A DNA stretch of 64,000 nt from Pseudomonas tumuqii (GCF_013184545.1 NZ_JAAOJA010000001.1:310001-374000); one strand, 5' to 3'. Numbered from the stretch's first letter, positions 1 to 9,844 are shown. The notes: generated from the letters alone by a model not told the origin. Program-made: numbers and translations.

Positions 1-1189
1 CGTCGCGGGTCGCGCCGTAGGTGATCAGCTTGCCGATCAGCGAGTCGTAGTGCGGCGGTACGGTGTAGCCGCTGTACAGGTGCGAATCGACCCGCACGCC
101 ATTGCCGCCAGGGGCATGGAAGTGCTTGACCTTGCCGGGGCAGGGCATGAAGTTGTCCGGGTCTTCGGCGTTGATCCGGCATTCCAGGGCGTGGCCGCGG
201 ATCACCACGTCCTCCTGGGTGAACGACAGCTTGTTGCCGGCGGCGATGCTGAGCATCTCCTTGACGATGTCGATGCCGGTGACCATTTCCGAAACCGGGT
301 GCTCGACCTGTACGCGGGTGTTCATCTCGATGAAGTAGAAGTGGCCGTCTTCATAGAGGAACTCGAAGGTGCCGGCGCCGCGATAACCGATTTCGATGCA
401 GGCATCGACGCAGCGCTTGAGCACTTCGGCGCGGGCCTGTTCATCGATGAACGGTGCCGGTGCTTCTTCCAGCACCTTCTGGTGGCGGCGCTGCAGCGAG
501 CAGTCGCGGTCACCCAGGTGGATGGCATGACCCTGGCCGTCGGACAGTACCTGGACTTCCACGTGGCGTGGGTTGCCGAGGAACTTCTCCAGATAGACCA
601 TCGGGTTGCCGAACACCGAACCGGCTTCGCTGCGGGTCAGCTTGGCCGACTTGATCAGGTCTTCTTCCTTGTGCACTACGCGCATGCCGCGACCGCCACC
701 GCCGCCAGCAGCCTTGATGATCACCGGGTAGCCGACTTCACGGGCAATCGCCAGGGCGACTTCCTCTTCTTCCGGCAACGGGCCGTCGGAGCCGGGTACC
801 ACCGGCACGCCGGCGCGCTTCATGGCGTCCTTGGCCGAAACCTTGTCGCCCATCAGGCGGATGGTTTCGGCTTTCGGGCCGATAAAGGCGAAGCCGGAGT
901 TTTCCACCTGTTCGGCGAAATCGGCGTTTTCCGCGAGGAAGCCGTAGCCGGGGTGGATCGCCGTGGCGCCGGTGACTTCGGCGGCGCTGATGATCGCCGG
1001 AATGTTCAGGTAGGACAGGGCGCCGGATGCCGGACCGATACACACCGATTCATCGGCCAGGCCCAGGTGCATCAGGTCGCGGTCGGCGGTGGAGTGCACC
1101 GCGACGGTCTTGATGCCCAGCTCTTTGCAGGCGCGCAAGACGCGCAGGGCGATCTCGCCGCGGTTGGCGATCAGAACTTTTTCCAACAT
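1..1189 (-). CDS. accC: Biotin carboxylase subunit of acetyl-CoA carboxylase (partial, C-terminus beyond window)
   Basis: AccC carboxylates the biotin on AccB using ATP and bicarbonate, the first half-reaction of malonyl-CoA synthesis in the cytoplasm. Read from 1189 it starts [20 protein letters not shown], typical of the family, followed by the ATP-grasp domain with a glycine-rich loop and the signature [14 protein letters not shown]. About 396 codons are visible of a usual ~448, so roughly the last 50 residues lie beyond position 1. The ATG sits 17 nt after the accB stop, so the two are co-transcribed, as is usual for accBC. Identification is firm. Confidence 0.97.
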   Translation of the reverse strand, partial: MLEKVLIANRGEIALRVLRACKELGIKTVAVHSTADRDLMHLGLADESVCIGPASGALSYLNIPAIISAAEVTGATAIHPGYGFLAENADFAEQVENSGFAFIGPKAETIRLMGDKVSAKDAMKRAGVPVVPGSDGPLPEEEEVALAIAREVGYPVIIKAAGGGGGRGMRVVHKEEDLIKSAKLTRSEAGSVFGNPMVYLEKFLGNPRHVEVQVLSDGQGHAIHLGDRDCSLQRRHQKVLEEAPAPFIDEQARAEVLKRCVDACIEIGYRGAGTFEFLYEDGHFYFIEMNTRVQVEHPVSEMVTGIDIVKEMLSIAAGNKLSFTQEDVVIRGHALECRINAEDPDNFMPCPGKVKHFHAPGGNGVRVDSHLYSGYTVPPHYDSLIGKLITYGATRD

Positions 1190-1206
1190 CGCTGGCTCTC
1201 CGCGCT

Positions 1207-1662
1207 TCAAACGATGGTGAACAGGGGCTGGTCGTATTCCACCGGCTGGCCGTTCTCGCCCAGGATGGATTCGACGGTGCCACTGCTCTCGGCCTCGATG
1301 TGGTTCATCATCTTCATCGCTTCGACGATGCAGAGGATGTCGCCTTTCTTCACGCTCGAACCGACTTCAACGAAGTTGGCCGAGGTCGGCGAGGCGGCGC
1401 GGAAGAAGGTGCCGACCATCGGCGAGCGCACTACGGTGCCGTTCAGCTTGGCGGCAGCCGGAGCGGCGGCTTCGGCGGCGGCAACGGGAGCGGCGGGCGC
1501 TGCCGGTGCTGGCTGCGGGGCGTACATGGGTTGCTGGGCGTAGGTCGGTTGCTTGCCGTGACGGCTGATGCGCACGGACTCTTCGCCTTCGCGAATTTCC
1601 AGCTCGTCGATGCCGGATTCTTCCAGCAGTTCGATCAGTTTCTTGACTTTACGTATATCCAT
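1207..1662 (-). CDS. accB: Biotin carboxyl carrier protein of acetyl-CoA carboxylase
   Basis: AccB is the biotinylated carrier that moves the carboxyl group between AccC and the AccAD transferase. The 151-residue product begins [20 protein letters not shown], has a flexible Ala/Pro-rich linker (about residues 40-72), and ends in a biotinyl domain with the AMKM motif whose Lys is biotinylated. Length and layout match the family. It lies between aroQ (22 nt upstream) and accC (17 nt downstream) on the same strand, the standard aroQ-accB-accC operon of Pseudomonas. Confidence 0.97.
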   Translation of the reverse strand: MDIRKVKKLIELLEESGIDELEIREGEESVRISRHGKQPTYAQQPMYAPQPAPAAPAAPVAAAEAAAPAAAKLNGTVVRSPMVGTFFRAASPTSANFVEVGSSVKKGDILCIVEAMKMMNHIEAESSGTVESILGENGQPVEYDQPLFTIV

Positions 1663-1684
1663 AGTGGCTCAACTCCCAGTGAGG

Positions 1685-2128
1685 TCAGGGCTGTTCAAGT
1701 TGTTCGAGTGCGGCCTCCAGGGCCAGCCGGTAACCGCTGGCGCCAAGACCGCAGATCACCCCTACGGCAACATCGGAAAAGTAGGAGTGATGGCGGAAAG
1801 CTTCGCGTTTGTGCACGTTGGACAGGTGCACTTCGATGAATGGGATGCTCACCGCCAGCAATGCGTCACGTAATGCGACGCTGGTATGGGTAAAAGCGGC
1901 GGGATTGATCAGGATAAAGTCGACACCTTCGCCTTTTGCGGCGTGAATGCGCTCGATCAGCTCGTACTCGGCATTGCTCTGCAGGTAGAGCAGATGATGG
2001 CCGGCCTCGCGGGCGCGGCGCTCCAGGTCGAGGTTGATCTGTTCCAGAGTGGTGGCGCCATAGACGCCCGGTTCGCGGGTGCCCAGCAGATTCAGGTTGG
2101 GGCCGTGCAGCACCAGTAGGGTGGCCAT
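1685..2128 (-). CDS. aroQ: Type II 3-dehydroquinate dehydratase
   Basis: This enzyme dehydrates 3-dehydroquinate to 3-dehydroshikimate in the shikimate pathway. The 147-residue product shows the type II signatures: [21 protein letters not shown] at the start, with the catalytic Tyr in the flexible loop, [16 protein letters not shown] near residue 75, and EVHLSN with the catalytic His near residue 100. Length is normal for the dodecameric class. It is first in an operon with accB and accC. The 121 nt upstream, up to the dsbD stop, probably hold the promoter, but I could not pick clear -35/-10 boxes. Confidence 0.96.
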   Translation of the reverse strand: MATLLVLHGPNLNLLGTREPGVYGATTLEQINLDLERRAREAGHHLLYLQSNAEYELIERIHAAKGEGVDFILINPAAFTHTSVALRDALLAVSIPFIEVHLSNVHKREAFRHHSYFSDVAVGVICGLGASGYRLALEAALEQLEQP

Positions 2129-2249
2129 GATCCGGTGTTCCTTGTTGATTGCACTGCCGGACTATGCCGGAGACGGCGCAAGGCTGTCCAGTTGCCTGCA
2201 ATAGTCGACACGATGGCGGTAGTTTGCGTCATTCATATGACTGTGAGCG

Positions 2250-4040
2250 TTAGAAACGTTCGCTTGCCTGACTCAGGCGAGCGGCGAAGGCCGGGGCGTC
2301 GATTTCGCCGATTACCCGCAGATCCTGCCATTCGTCGCCCTTGGCATCGAACAGCAAGATCGCCGGGGGGCCGAACAGCTGGTAGCGATCGAGCAGGGCA
2401 CGCTGGGCCGGGTTGCTCTCGGTGATATCGAAGCGGACCAGGCGGTAGTCGCCCAACTGGCTGGCGACTGGCGCGGCGGCGAGTACTTCGCGCTCGATCA
2501 CCTTGCAGCTGATGCACCAGTCGGCGTACCAATCGAGCAGCAGCGGTTTGCCGGCGCGTTGCGCGGCGGCAAAGGCGGCATCCAGTTCGGCGGGGCTGCT
2601 GACGGTCTGCCAGCTGCTCGATTGCACTGGCTCACCGGCGCTGCCAGCCAGCGGCATGCGCCCGAGCGGGCGCAACGGGTCGTTCTGACCTTGCAGGGCG
2701 CCGGTCCAGGCGGCCAGGGCATAGACCAGCAGCAGCAGGCCGGCCAGCTGGCCGAGTTTCTGCTTGTGGGTTTTCGGGCCGAGTTCCAGGGCGCCGAGAA
2801 ACAACGCCACGCCACCGGCGAGCAGGCCCCACAAGGCCAGTGCCAGCTGACCCGGCAGCACCCGTTCGAGCAACCACACGGCGACGGCCAGCAGCAATAC
2901 GCCGAAGGCGTTGCGCACGCCAATCATCCAGGTGCCCGACTTCGGCAGCAGGGCGCCGCCTCCGGTGGCGAACAGCACCAGTGGCGCGCCCATGCCCAGG
3001 CCCAGGGCGAACAGTTTCACGCCGCCGCCCAAGGCATCGCCGCTGGCGCTGATATACAGCAGGGCGCCGGCCAGGGGGGCGGACACGCAGGGCGACACCA
3101 GCAGGCTGGAAAGCACGCCGAGCACGGCTGCATTGGCGTGGGAGCCGCCGCGGGTCTTGCCGGCCAGGCGGTCCAGCGGCTCGCTGAAGCGGCGCGGCAG
3201 GCGCAGTTCGTAGACGCCGAACATGGCCAGGGCGAACACCGCAAAGAAGGCGGCGAAGGGCACCAGGATCCACGCCGATTGCAGGCGCGCCTGCAGGTTG
3301 AGGCCGGCACCGAAGACCCCCATCAGCGCGCCAAGCACGGCGAAACAGAGGGCCATCGGCAGCACATAAGCCAGCGACAGGCTGAAACTGCGCAGTCCGC
3401 CAACCTGGCCACGCAGCACCACGCCGGAGAGGATCGGCAGCATCGGCAGCACGCAGGGGGTAAAGGTCAGGCCCAGCCCGGCGAGGAAGAACAGCGCCAG
3501 GTCGCTCCAGCTCCAGCTGTTGTCTGTGGAACCCGGCGTAGCGGGGGTGGCGGGTGTGGCTCCGACGCCGGGCAGGCCGCCGCCAATCTTCAGCTGTTCG
3601 GTTTCCGGTGGGTAGCACAGGCCCTTGTCGGCGCAGCCCTGGTAGCTGACGTTGAGGTTGAACGGGCGGTTGTCCGGGTTATCCAGCGGCAACTCGACAT
3701 CCAGCACGCCGTAATACACCTCGACGTCGCCGAAGTACTCGTCGAACTTCGCCTCGCCGGCCGGCAGTCGCGCGGCGCCGAGGCCGAGGTCGGCAGGCTC
3801 GCTGCTGAACTGGAAGCGGTGCTTGTAGAGGTAGTAGCCCTCGGCGGCGACGAAGCGCAGGGTGATCGACTCGGCCGAGCTGTCGACCAGGCTCAGCTGG
3901 AACGCCTCGCGCACGGGGAGGAAGTCCGCACTGTTGTTCAGCGGCGTACCCAGCAGCGCCGGGGCTGGACGGCTGTCGAACAGGCCGGCGCCGGCGGGCA
4001 GGGCAACCAGCAGCAGGATCAGGCAGAGCAAACGGCGCAT
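2250..4040 (-). CDS. dsbD: Thiol:disulfide interchange protein DsbD (DipZ)
   Basis: DsbD carries electrons from cytoplasmic thioredoxin across the inner membrane to periplasmic DsbC/DsbG and cytochrome c maturation. I start at the ATG at 4040 because it gives a clean signal peptide (MRRLLCLILLLVALPAGAG); a longer TTG/ATG start up to 4079 is open but would spoil it. The 596-residue protein has all three redox modules: the N-terminal domain with CADKGLC, an eight-helix core with TPCVLPMLPILSGV and SSLLVSPCVSAP, and a C-terminal thioredoxin fold with DWYADWCISCK. No key cysteine is missing. Confidence 0.96.
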   Translation of the reverse strand: MRRLLCLILLLVALPAGAGLFDSRPAPALLGTPLNNSADFLPVREAFQLSLVDSSAESITLRFVAAEGYYLYKHRFQFSSEPADLGLGAARLPAGEAKFDEYFGDVEVYYGVLDVELPLDNPDNRPFNLNVSYQGCADKGLCYPPETEQLKIGGGLPGVGATPATPATPGSTDNSWSWSDLALFFLAGLGLTFTPCVLPMLPILSGVVLRGQVGGLRSFSLSLAYVLPMALCFAVLGALMGVFGAGLNLQARLQSAWILVPFAAFFAVFALAMFGVYELRLPRRFSEPLDRLAGKTRGGSHANAAVLGVLSSLLVSPCVSAPLAGALLYISASGDALGGGVKLFALGLGMGAPLVLFATGGGALLPKSGTWMIGVRNAFGVLLLAVAVWLLERVLPGQLALALWGLLAGGVALFLGALELGPKTHKQKLGQLAGLLLLVYALAAWTGALQGQNDPLRPLGRMPLAGSAGEPVQSSSWQTVSSPAELDAAFAAAQRAGKPLLLDWYADWCISCKVIEREVLAAAPVASQLGDYRLVRFDITESNPAQRALLDRYQLFGPPAILLFDAKGDEWQDLRVIGEIDAPAFAARLSQASERF

Positions 4041-4082
4041 GGTGGTCTCGCGGGTCGGAAGTGCCTGCATCATAACCAAGCT

Positions 4083-4104
4083 TGCGCCCTGACGTCAGGG
4101 CGCA
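4083..4104. repeat. 22-bp perfect palindrome between ctpL and dsbD
   Basis: The sequence tgcgccctgac followed directly by its exact reverse complement makes a gapless 22-bp palindrome centred on tgacgtca. It lies 43 nt upstream of the chosen dsbD ATG and about 95 nt past the ctpL stop. No T-run follows on either strand, so a simple intrinsic terminator is not obvious. A dimeric regulator's operator for dsbD is a possible reading. Confidence 0.6.
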
Positions 4105-4198
4105 GCCTGTAAGCGGGCTTGTCAGACGCACCAATGGTCTGTAATCACGCCTGTGCGCCGCACCTGCGACAGATGGCCGCGCCTGGCCAGTGAGCGCG

Positions 4199-6163
4199 CT
4201 ACAGGCGGAATGCCTGCACCGCCGTGTGCAACTGGCCACCGACCTGCAGAAGCCGATCGCCTTGCTGGCGACCTTCGCCGATGCGCACCAGGTTGTCGCC
4301 GCCGAGTTGGTGGATGCGCTCGCTGTGGCCGCGAATTTCGCTGACCGCGCCGCTCTGCTGGGCGGTGGCGTCGGCGATGCGTTCGGCCATGCTGGCGATG
4401 GTGCGAATCGCCACGATGATTTCGTCCAGCGCACCATCGGCCGCCTCGGCCTGGCCGGCGCTGGCCTGGGCGTGTTCGACCTGGGCGCGCATGGCGCTGA
4501 CGGATTGCCGTGCGGCCTGTTGCAGGCGACCGATCAGTTCCTGGATTTGTGCGGTGGCACCGCTGGTGCGCTGCGACAGCGAGCGCACCTCGTCGGCGAC
4601 CACGGCAAAGCCGCGGCCGGCCTCGCCGGCACGGGCCGCTTCGATGGCGGCGTTGAGGGCCAGCAGGTTGGTCTGTTCGGCAATGCCGCGAATCACCGTC
4701 AGCACATTGCCGATGGTCGCAGTTTCCTCGGCCAGGCGCTCGATGGCCTGAGCGTTGTCCTGCACTTCGCCGACCAGCGCATGCAGCCCGCTGAGACTCT
4801 GGCCGATCACCTGCTGGCCCTGCTCCAAGGCGCGGTCGGCATCGCGACTGGCGTCGGCGGCCTGGCTGGCGTCGCCGGCGACTTGCTGGATGGTCGCCTC
4901 CAGTTCGCCGAGGGCATCGCGAATCTGCGCGGTATCGCCAGCCTGGCGTTCGGCGCCGGCATGCAGGCCGCCGCTGAGGTCGGCCAGGGTGCGGCTGGAG
5001 CCGGCAACCTGTTCGGCATGCAGGCGGATGCTGCCGACCAGATCGACCAGGTAGACGCGCAGGCGGTTCAGCGATGCCTCGATGTCGCACAGTTCGCGGG
5101 TGCGCGAGCCGAGGCTGATGTCCTCGGCGAAATCGCCCCGGGCCCAGGCCGACAGGGCCGGCACCAGATGGTTGAGGACCCGGGTCAGGCGCCGCTGAAT
5201 GCGGTCGATGGTCAGCGCGATCAGCAGGATCAGGCCGATCATCAGGCCCTGCAGCAGGCGCACCTCGCCCTGAATCCGCCCATGTTCGGCGCGCACCGCC
5301 GGTTCCAGGGTGGCGAGGGCCTGTTGCACGCCATCGACCTGGCGGCGGGTGGCGCCGGCCAGGGCGACGCGCTGTTCGATCAGGCTGCGGGTGCGCTGCA
5401 GTTCGTTCGGATAGCGGCTGATCAGGCTGGCAAAATCACGCTTGAGGGCGATGCCGCGGTCTTCTGCCGGCGTGCTGTCGCTGTCGCCGGCCAGGCCCAG
5501 CAGGGCGGAAAAGGCATCGCTGCCGGAGCTGCTGTCATCGGCCACGCCCAGCAGGGGCAAGGCATCCAGGGCTTGGGCCTGAACGGCGAGGGCCGCCAGT
5601 TCGCGCTCGACATCGCCGACCAGTTCGCTGCGCCCGCTGCTGACCAGTTTGTCGCGGGCATGGGCCAGGCGGCTCAGGTGCTGGGCCGCGACGAACAGGG
5701 GCTGGCGGTAGGCGTGCGCCACACCGGCCGTAGCGCTGTCGGCATAGTGCGCCAGTTGTTCCAGGGCGCCGCCCATCTCGCGCTCGGCCTGCAGCAGCAA
5801 GCCTTGGGGGTCGCCCGCCAGCTTGCCGGCGGCGAGCAGTTGGTTGGCGCTGAAGCTCTGCAGTTCGGCGAGGCTGGGGCGCAGCTCCTCGGCCAGTTGC
5901 GGCGGCAGTTCGGCAATCGCGGGCGCCAGGTTTTCCAGGGCCTGGATCGCCGCGCTGTGCTGCAGGGCGTCACCGCTGCCGAGGTAGTCGAGGATATTGC
6001 GCGCCGCTTCCCGCTGGAACTGCTGGGACAGGCTCAGGTAGCGCTCCATCAGCAGATAGGGGCGCTCCAGGGCACGTTGCGACCACCAGAGGGTGGCGGC
6101 CAGGGCCACGCAGACGGTGACCAGCAGCAGGGTATTGAGGTTGGTAAGTGATTTCAGGCGCAT
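4199..6163 (-). CDS. ctpL: Methyl-accepting chemotaxis protein, CtpL-like phosphate chemoreceptor
   Basis: This transmembrane chemoreceptor should signal through CheW/CheA to the flagellar motor. The 654-residue product has TM1 at about 11-29, a long all-helical periplasmic domain of about 270 residues (size of a helical bimodular sensor), TM2 near 303-320, a HAMP segment, and a cytoplasmic domain with the invariant hairpin [20 protein letters not shown] starting at residue 496. Its position between dsbD and gcbA matches PA4844 (CtpL), the receptor for inorganic phosphate under starvation in P. aeruginosa. A candidate Pho box upstream supports this. Ligand identity is inferred from synteny; the receptor class is certain. 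Confidence 0.85.
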   Translation of the reverse strand: MRLKSLTNLNTLLLVTVCVALAATLWWSQRALERPYLLMERYLSLSQQFQREAARNILDYLGSGDALQHSAAIQALENLAPAIAELPPQLAEELRPSLAELQSFSANQLLAAGKLAGDPQGLLLQAEREMGGALEQLAHYADSATAGVAHAYRQPLFVAAQHLSRLAHARDKLVSSGRSELVGDVERELAALAVQAQALDALPLLGVADDSSSGSDAFSALLGLAGDSDSTPAEDRGIALKRDFASLISRYPNELQRTRSLIEQRVALAGATRRQVDGVQQALATLEPAVRAEHGRIQGEVRLLQGLMIGLILLIALTIDRIQRRLTRVLNHLVPALSAWARGDFAEDISLGSRTRELCDIEASLNRLRVYLVDLVGSIRLHAEQVAGSSRTLADLSGGLHAGAERQAGDTAQIRDALGELEATIQQVAGDASQAADASRDADRALEQGQQVIGQSLSGLHALVGEVQDNAQAIERLAEETATIGNVLTVIRGIAEQTNLLALNAAIEAARAGEAGRGFAVVADEVRSLSQRTSGATAQIQELIGRLQQAARQSVSAMRAQVEHAQASAGQAEAADGALDEIIVAIRTIASMAERIADATAQQSGAVSEIRGHSERIHQLGGDNLVRIGEGRQQGDRLLQVGGQLHTAVQAFRL

Positions 6164-6195
6164 AGGACTCGACCGTAGACGGAAGGTGCTGGCGT

Positions 6196-6217
6196 GCGCC
6201 CGATGAGGTTCGGGCGC
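6196..6217 (-). promoter_or_regulatory. Hairpin in the ctpL 5' leader
   Basis: An 8-bp perfect stem (gcgcccga / tcgggcgc) with a 6-nt loop lies about 33 nt upstream of the ctpL ATG, between the Pho-box-like repeat and the start codon. It has no T-run. It would be in the transcribed leader and could affect message stability, or be chance in GC-rich DNA. Confidence 0.4.
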
Positions 6218-6245
6218 GATCGCTATGGCGCTGAAGTTATTGCGT

Positions 6246-6267
6246 TTTCATGACAGGGTTATGACGC
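6246..6267 (-). promoter_or_regulatory. Candidate Pho box (PhoB site) upstream of ctpL
   Basis: On the minus strand the sequence reads GCGTCAT-AACC-CTGTCAT-GAAA: two direct 7-mers at an 11-bp pitch, as in the PhoB consensus CTGTCAT-N4-CTGTCAT. The second 7-mer is perfect and the first has one mismatch. It sits 83 nt before the ctpL start. CtpL-family receptors are known to be induced by phosphate starvation, so location and target agree. No DNA-binding evidence is available here. Confidence 0.7.
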
Positions 6268-6336
6268 CCGAGACCGGCGACAGTCGAGCGACACACCTGA
6301 ATGGCGTCGGGTCTTGTATCGCTGAACCGGAACCGA

Positions 6337-7968
6337 TCAGGCCGGGGGCATTTCCGTGTGGTACACCTCGACCCGGTTGCGCCCGCCATGCTTGGCCACG
6401 TAGAGCGCCTCGTCGGCGTGCTGGGTCAGGGTCTGGCTGCTCGTATCGTCCTGCAGCTGGGCGATGCCGCAGCTGAAGGTGCAGGACAGGTCCAGCGGCT
6501 GCGCCGGGTAGTGGATCTCGGCGAAGCGCTGACGGATCTCGTCGAGCACCTGCCGGGCCGCCTGAGCCTCGGTATTGGGCATGACCACGGCGAATTCTTC
6601 GCCACCGTAGCGGCCGATGTGGTCGCTCTTGCGCAGGCGCTGCTTGAGGAACAGGGCCAGGCTCTTGATCACCCGGTCGCCCATGGGGTGGCCATAGTTG
6701 TCGTTGACCTTCTTGAAGAAGTCGATGTCGAGCATGGCGAAGCTCAGCGGCTGGCCATCGCGCTGGGCGCGGAAACGGGCATCCTCGAGCAATTGCAGGG
6801 TGTGGGTGTGGTTGTACAGGCCGGTGAGGCTGTCGCGCACCATGCGCGCCTTGAGGTTGCGCGCGCGGGCGGCGCGGTTGCGCACGGTGGCGATCAGGTG
6901 GCGCGGCTTGATCGGCTTGGTGAGGAAGTCGTCGCCACCTTCGCTCATGGCGTCGAGCTGCTTGTCGAGATCGTCCTCGGCCGACAGGTAGATGATCGGC
7001 ACGCTGACGTAGCGGTCGTTGTGGCGAATCACCTTGGCCAGCTCGGTGCCGTTGCAGTCCGGCATGTACATGTCGAGGATGATCAGGTCGGGCTGGAATT
7101 CGGCCAGTTCGGCCATCGCCTGGATCGGCTCGATCAGGGTGCGGGTAAGGATTCCGGCGCTGTTGAGCGCGCGTTCGGTATAGGTGGCCTGGGCGCGCGA
7201 ATCATCGACGATCAGCACTTTGTAGGGCTCGTACTGCGCCACATGGGCGAGCACTTCGATGCGTTCGAGCAGGCTGGACGCGTCCAGGGTGCCGGTGAAA
7301 AACTCCTGGCCGCCGGCGCGCACCGCCGCCAGGCGTGTCGGCGTGTCGGTGTCCTGGTGGCTGTAGAACAGCAGGGGGATTTTCTCTTCCAGGTCTTGTT
7401 GCACCGCTTGGGCCAGTTGCAAGCCGGCTCCGGGACCGGAGAAGTCCACTTCCATGAGAATGGCGGCCGGATGCCGCTCGAGCATCGCCGAGCGGAAGGC
7501 ATTGGCCGTGTCCAGCGCTTGCGCGGTCATGCCGAAGTACTCCAGTTGCTGCGCCAGGCGTTCGGCCCGCTCGGGGTGTTGCAGGGCCAGGTACACCGGT
7601 TTGCGCAGCGGCGGCAGGGCGGTCTGCTCGAAGCTGTCGCCGTGGCGCAGCCCGGTACGCGACAGGCGCTGCATGAGCTGGTTGAGCTGGTTGATCAGGT
7701 CGCTGTTGAGGCGCCCGCGATTGTCGGCGACCGCCCGCAGGCAATCGCCGATGCCTTGCGCCAACTGGCGGTGCTCGGCCTGCTCGAAGCGTTCGGCATA
7801 GCGCTGCAGCAGCAGCGTGGCCTCGCGCAGCTCATGCATGCCGCGCTCGTTCCACTCGTTGCGCTGCAGGCGTTGCCAGACTTCCAGTATTTGCCGCGCC
7901 TGATGAATCACGCGCTGGGCGAAGTGCTGCTTGAGACGGTCAAGACTGGGGTCTTCGTGCTCGGTCAT
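6337..7968 (-). CDS. gcbA: Response regulator with GGDEF output, GcbA-type diguanylate cyclase
   Basis: Makes cyclic di-GMP from two GTP; GcbA homologues promote surface attachment. Start is the ATG at 7968 (MTEHEDPSLDRLKQHF), giving 543 residues. The layout is a helical Hpt-like N-terminus, a degenerate receiver-like domain (about 110-230), a complete receiver (VLIVDDSRAQ, DLIILDMYMP, the Lys of FLTKPIKP) and a GGDEF domain. The active site is GGEEF at 455-459, with an RKSD product-inhibition I-site nine residues before it. It follows ctpL's neighbourhood as PA4843 does. The cyclase activity call is strong; the symbol rests on synteny and architecture. Confidence 0.88.
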   Translation of the reverse strand: MTEHEDPSLDRLKQHFAQRVIHQARQILEVWQRLQRNEWNERGMHELREATLLLQRYAERFEQAEHRQLAQGIGDCLRAVADNRGRLNSDLINQLNQLMQRLSRTGLRHGDSFEQTALPPLRKPVYLALQHPERAERLAQQLEYFGMTAQALDTANAFRSAMLERHPAAILMEVDFSGPGAGLQLAQAVQQDLEEKIPLLFYSHQDTDTPTRLAAVRAGGQEFFTGTLDASSLLERIEVLAHVAQYEPYKVLIVDDSRAQATYTERALNSAGILTRTLIEPIQAMAELAEFQPDLIILDMYMPDCNGTELAKVIRHNDRYVSVPIIYLSAEDDLDKQLDAMSEGGDDFLTKPIKPRHLIATVRNRAARARNLKARMVRDSLTGLYNHTHTLQLLEDARFRAQRDGQPLSFAMLDIDFFKKVNDNYGHPMGDRVIKSLALFLKQRLRKSDHIGRYGGEEFAVVMPNTEAQAARQVLDEIRQRFAEIHYPAQPLDLSCTFSCGIAQLQDDTSSQTLTQHADEALYVAKHGGRNRVEVYHTEMPPA

Positions 7969-8236
7969 GGCCCGGATTCCGTTTGGGGGCGGCGTAAGCA
8001 GTCTGCCGTGGTGGCTGCATGCTATCACTGCGGGTTTGTCCAGCAGTACCGCCGATCTGTCAGCGTGAGCCTTCGGTCACATTGACCGCCGCGCGGGCCA
8101 GGAGTTTCAGCGCCGCGAAGTTGCTCGCCAGCGCTGCGCATCGGCCTGTGCTTCATTTATAGTGCGAGGCGATGCGCAACCTTGGGTGTAGGGTTGTGGT
8201 CGAACAGCCAAATGCTTGAAATGAAAGGACACTGCC

Positions 8237-9304
8237 ATGCTGGATTGGAAAAAACGCGCTGCAGGCGCGCGCGACAGCGTCGATGACTCTGTGGATAACG
8301 TGCGCAGTTACCTGGGCGGCGGCTGGCTAAGCCGGTCAATAGGTGGCTTGCTTGGCCTCTACCTGCTGTTGGCGCTGGTGGTCGGCTGGTACTGGAGTCA
8401 GGAGCCGGAGCAATTCCCGGTGCAGCAGCGCGCCGCAGCGGCGGCGCAAAGCGCGCAGCACCAGATGGTCCATGGTTACACCACGGCGGCCACCCTCAAG
8501 CATGTCGCCAGCACCTTGCTGGATAAGCCCGGTGGTTACCTGGCCAACGACCTGGCGCCGCCGGGGGTGTGGCTGGACAATATGCCGAGCTGGGAATACG
8601 GCGTGCTGGTGCAGGTGCGTGACATGGCGCGTGCCCTGCGCAAGGACTTCGCTCGTTCGCAGTCGCAATCCACCGAGGATCCGGACCTGGCCAAGGCCGA
8701 GCCGCGCTTCCATTTCGATAACAAGAGCTGGGCGTTGCCGGCATCCGAGGCGGAATACCGCGAGGCAATCAAGTCACTGGAGCGCTATATGGCGCGGCTG
8801 GGCGGTTCGAGCCAGTCGGGTGCGAAGTTCTATACCCGGGCCGATAACCTCAACGCCTGGCTGGGCGATGCCGCGACCCGTCTGGGTTCGCTGTCGCAGC
8901 GCCTGTCGGCGAGTGTCGGCCAGGTGCGCCTGAACACCGATACCGCTCTGCAAGACGTGGTTGAAGGCCAGGCGGTACAGGTCAACGAGGGCACTTACGA
9001 GACGCCGTGGATGCAGATCGACAACGTGTTCTATGAAGCCCGTGGCCAGGCCTGGGCGCTGGCGCATCTGTTGCGTGCCATCGAAGTGGATTTCGCCGAT
9101 GTGCTGGCAAAGAAGAATGCCACCGTCAGCGTGCGCCAGATCATCCGTGAGCTGGAGGCCGCCCAGGAAACCCTGTGGAGTCCGATGATCCTCAATGGCA
9201 GTGGCTATGGTCTGCTGGCCAACCATTCGCTGGTGATGGCCAACTATATTTCGCGGGCCAACGCCGGGCTCATCGATCTGCGTCAACTGCTGTCGCAGGG
9301 CTAG
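8237..9304 (+). CDS. DUF2333 family membrane-anchored protein
   Basis: The function of this family is unknown. The 355-residue product has a short cytoplasmic start (MLDWKKRAAGARDSVDDSVD), one hydrophobic span at about 35-53 (GGLLGLYLLLALVVGWYW), then a soluble, probably periplasmic, helical domain. The ATG is preceded by an aaagga ribosome site. A TATAGT hexamer at 8158-8163 could be its -10 box, but no matching -35 was found. It is followed after 3 nt by the NUDIX gene, so the pair is likely one transcript. This gene order is kept in P. aeruginosa (PA4842-PA4841). Confidence 0.8.
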   Translation: MLDWKKRAAGARDSVDDSVDNVRSYLGGGWLSRSIGGLLGLYLLLALVVGWYWSQEPEQFPVQQRAAAAAQSAQHQMVHGYTTAATLKHVASTLLDKPGGYLANDLAPPGVWLDNMPSWEYGVLVQVRDMARALRKDFARSQSQSTEDPDLAKAEPRFHFDNKSWALPASEAEYREAIKSLERYMARLGGSSQSGAKFYTRADNLNAWLGDAATRLGSLSQRLSASVGQVRLNTDTALQDVVEGQAVQVNEGTYETPWMQIDNVFYEARGQAWALAHLLRAIEVDFADVLAKKNATVSVRQIIRELEAAQETLWSPMILNGSGYGLLANHSLVMANYISRANAGLIDLRQLLSQG

Positions 9305-9307
9305 GCA

Positions 9308-9844
9308 ATGGCTATTTCCGACGCCGAGCTGGCGCACCGCGCCGCCTCCGATGCCGAACTGATCGCCTGGGTCGACGAGCAGGATCGGCCGCTGGGTGGC
9401 GTGTTGCGTGCCGAGTTGCGCGAGCGCCGGCTGATCGGTCGGGGCACCTATATTCTGCTGTTCAACAGTGCCGGTGAACTCTGTGTGCACCGGCGAACCC
9501 TGAGCAAGGCGCTGTACCCGGGCTACTGGGATGTGGCCGCCGGTGGCATGGTGCTGGAGGGGGAGAGTTACGCCGAGTCCGCCGCGCGCGAGCTGGCCGA
9601 GGAGCTGGGCATCCACGATGCGCTGCTGGTCGAGCACGCGCATTTTCTCTACGACGCGCCGGAAAGTCGGCTGTGGTGCAGGGCTTACTCGGCGGTGTCC
9701 GATGCCCCGCTGGTGCTGCAACCGGAGGAAGTGCTGGAGGCGCGGTTCATGTCCATCGACGAAGCCTTGGCCGACACCAGGTGCAAGCCCTACTGCCCGG
9801 ATTCGCTGGCCGCCTTGCAGCGCTATCTGAGCGCTATTGCGTAG
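9308..9844 (+). CDS. NUDIX hydrolase, YfcD-like
   Basis: Predicted to cleave a nucleoside diphosphate linked to some group X; the substrate cannot be told from sequence. The 178-residue product contains a complete NUDIX box at residues 80-102, matching G-x5-E-x7-R-E-U-x-E-E-x-G-U with REL, AEEL and GI in place. The upstream part (DELIAWVDEQDRPLG style) and the HRRTLSKALYPGYWDVAAGG stretch resemble YfcD/isopentenyl-diphosphate-isomerase-like members. It starts 3 nt after the DUF2333 stop and is probably co-transcribed with it. Confidence 0.88.
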   Translation: MAISDAELAHRAASDAELIAWVDEQDRPLGGVLRAELRERRLIGRGTYILLFNSAGELCVHRRTLSKALYPGYWDVAAGGMVLEGESYAESAARELAEELGIHDALLVEHAHFLYDAPESRLWCRAYSAVSDAPLVLQPEEVLEARFMSIDEALADTRCKPYCPDSLAALQRYLSAIA

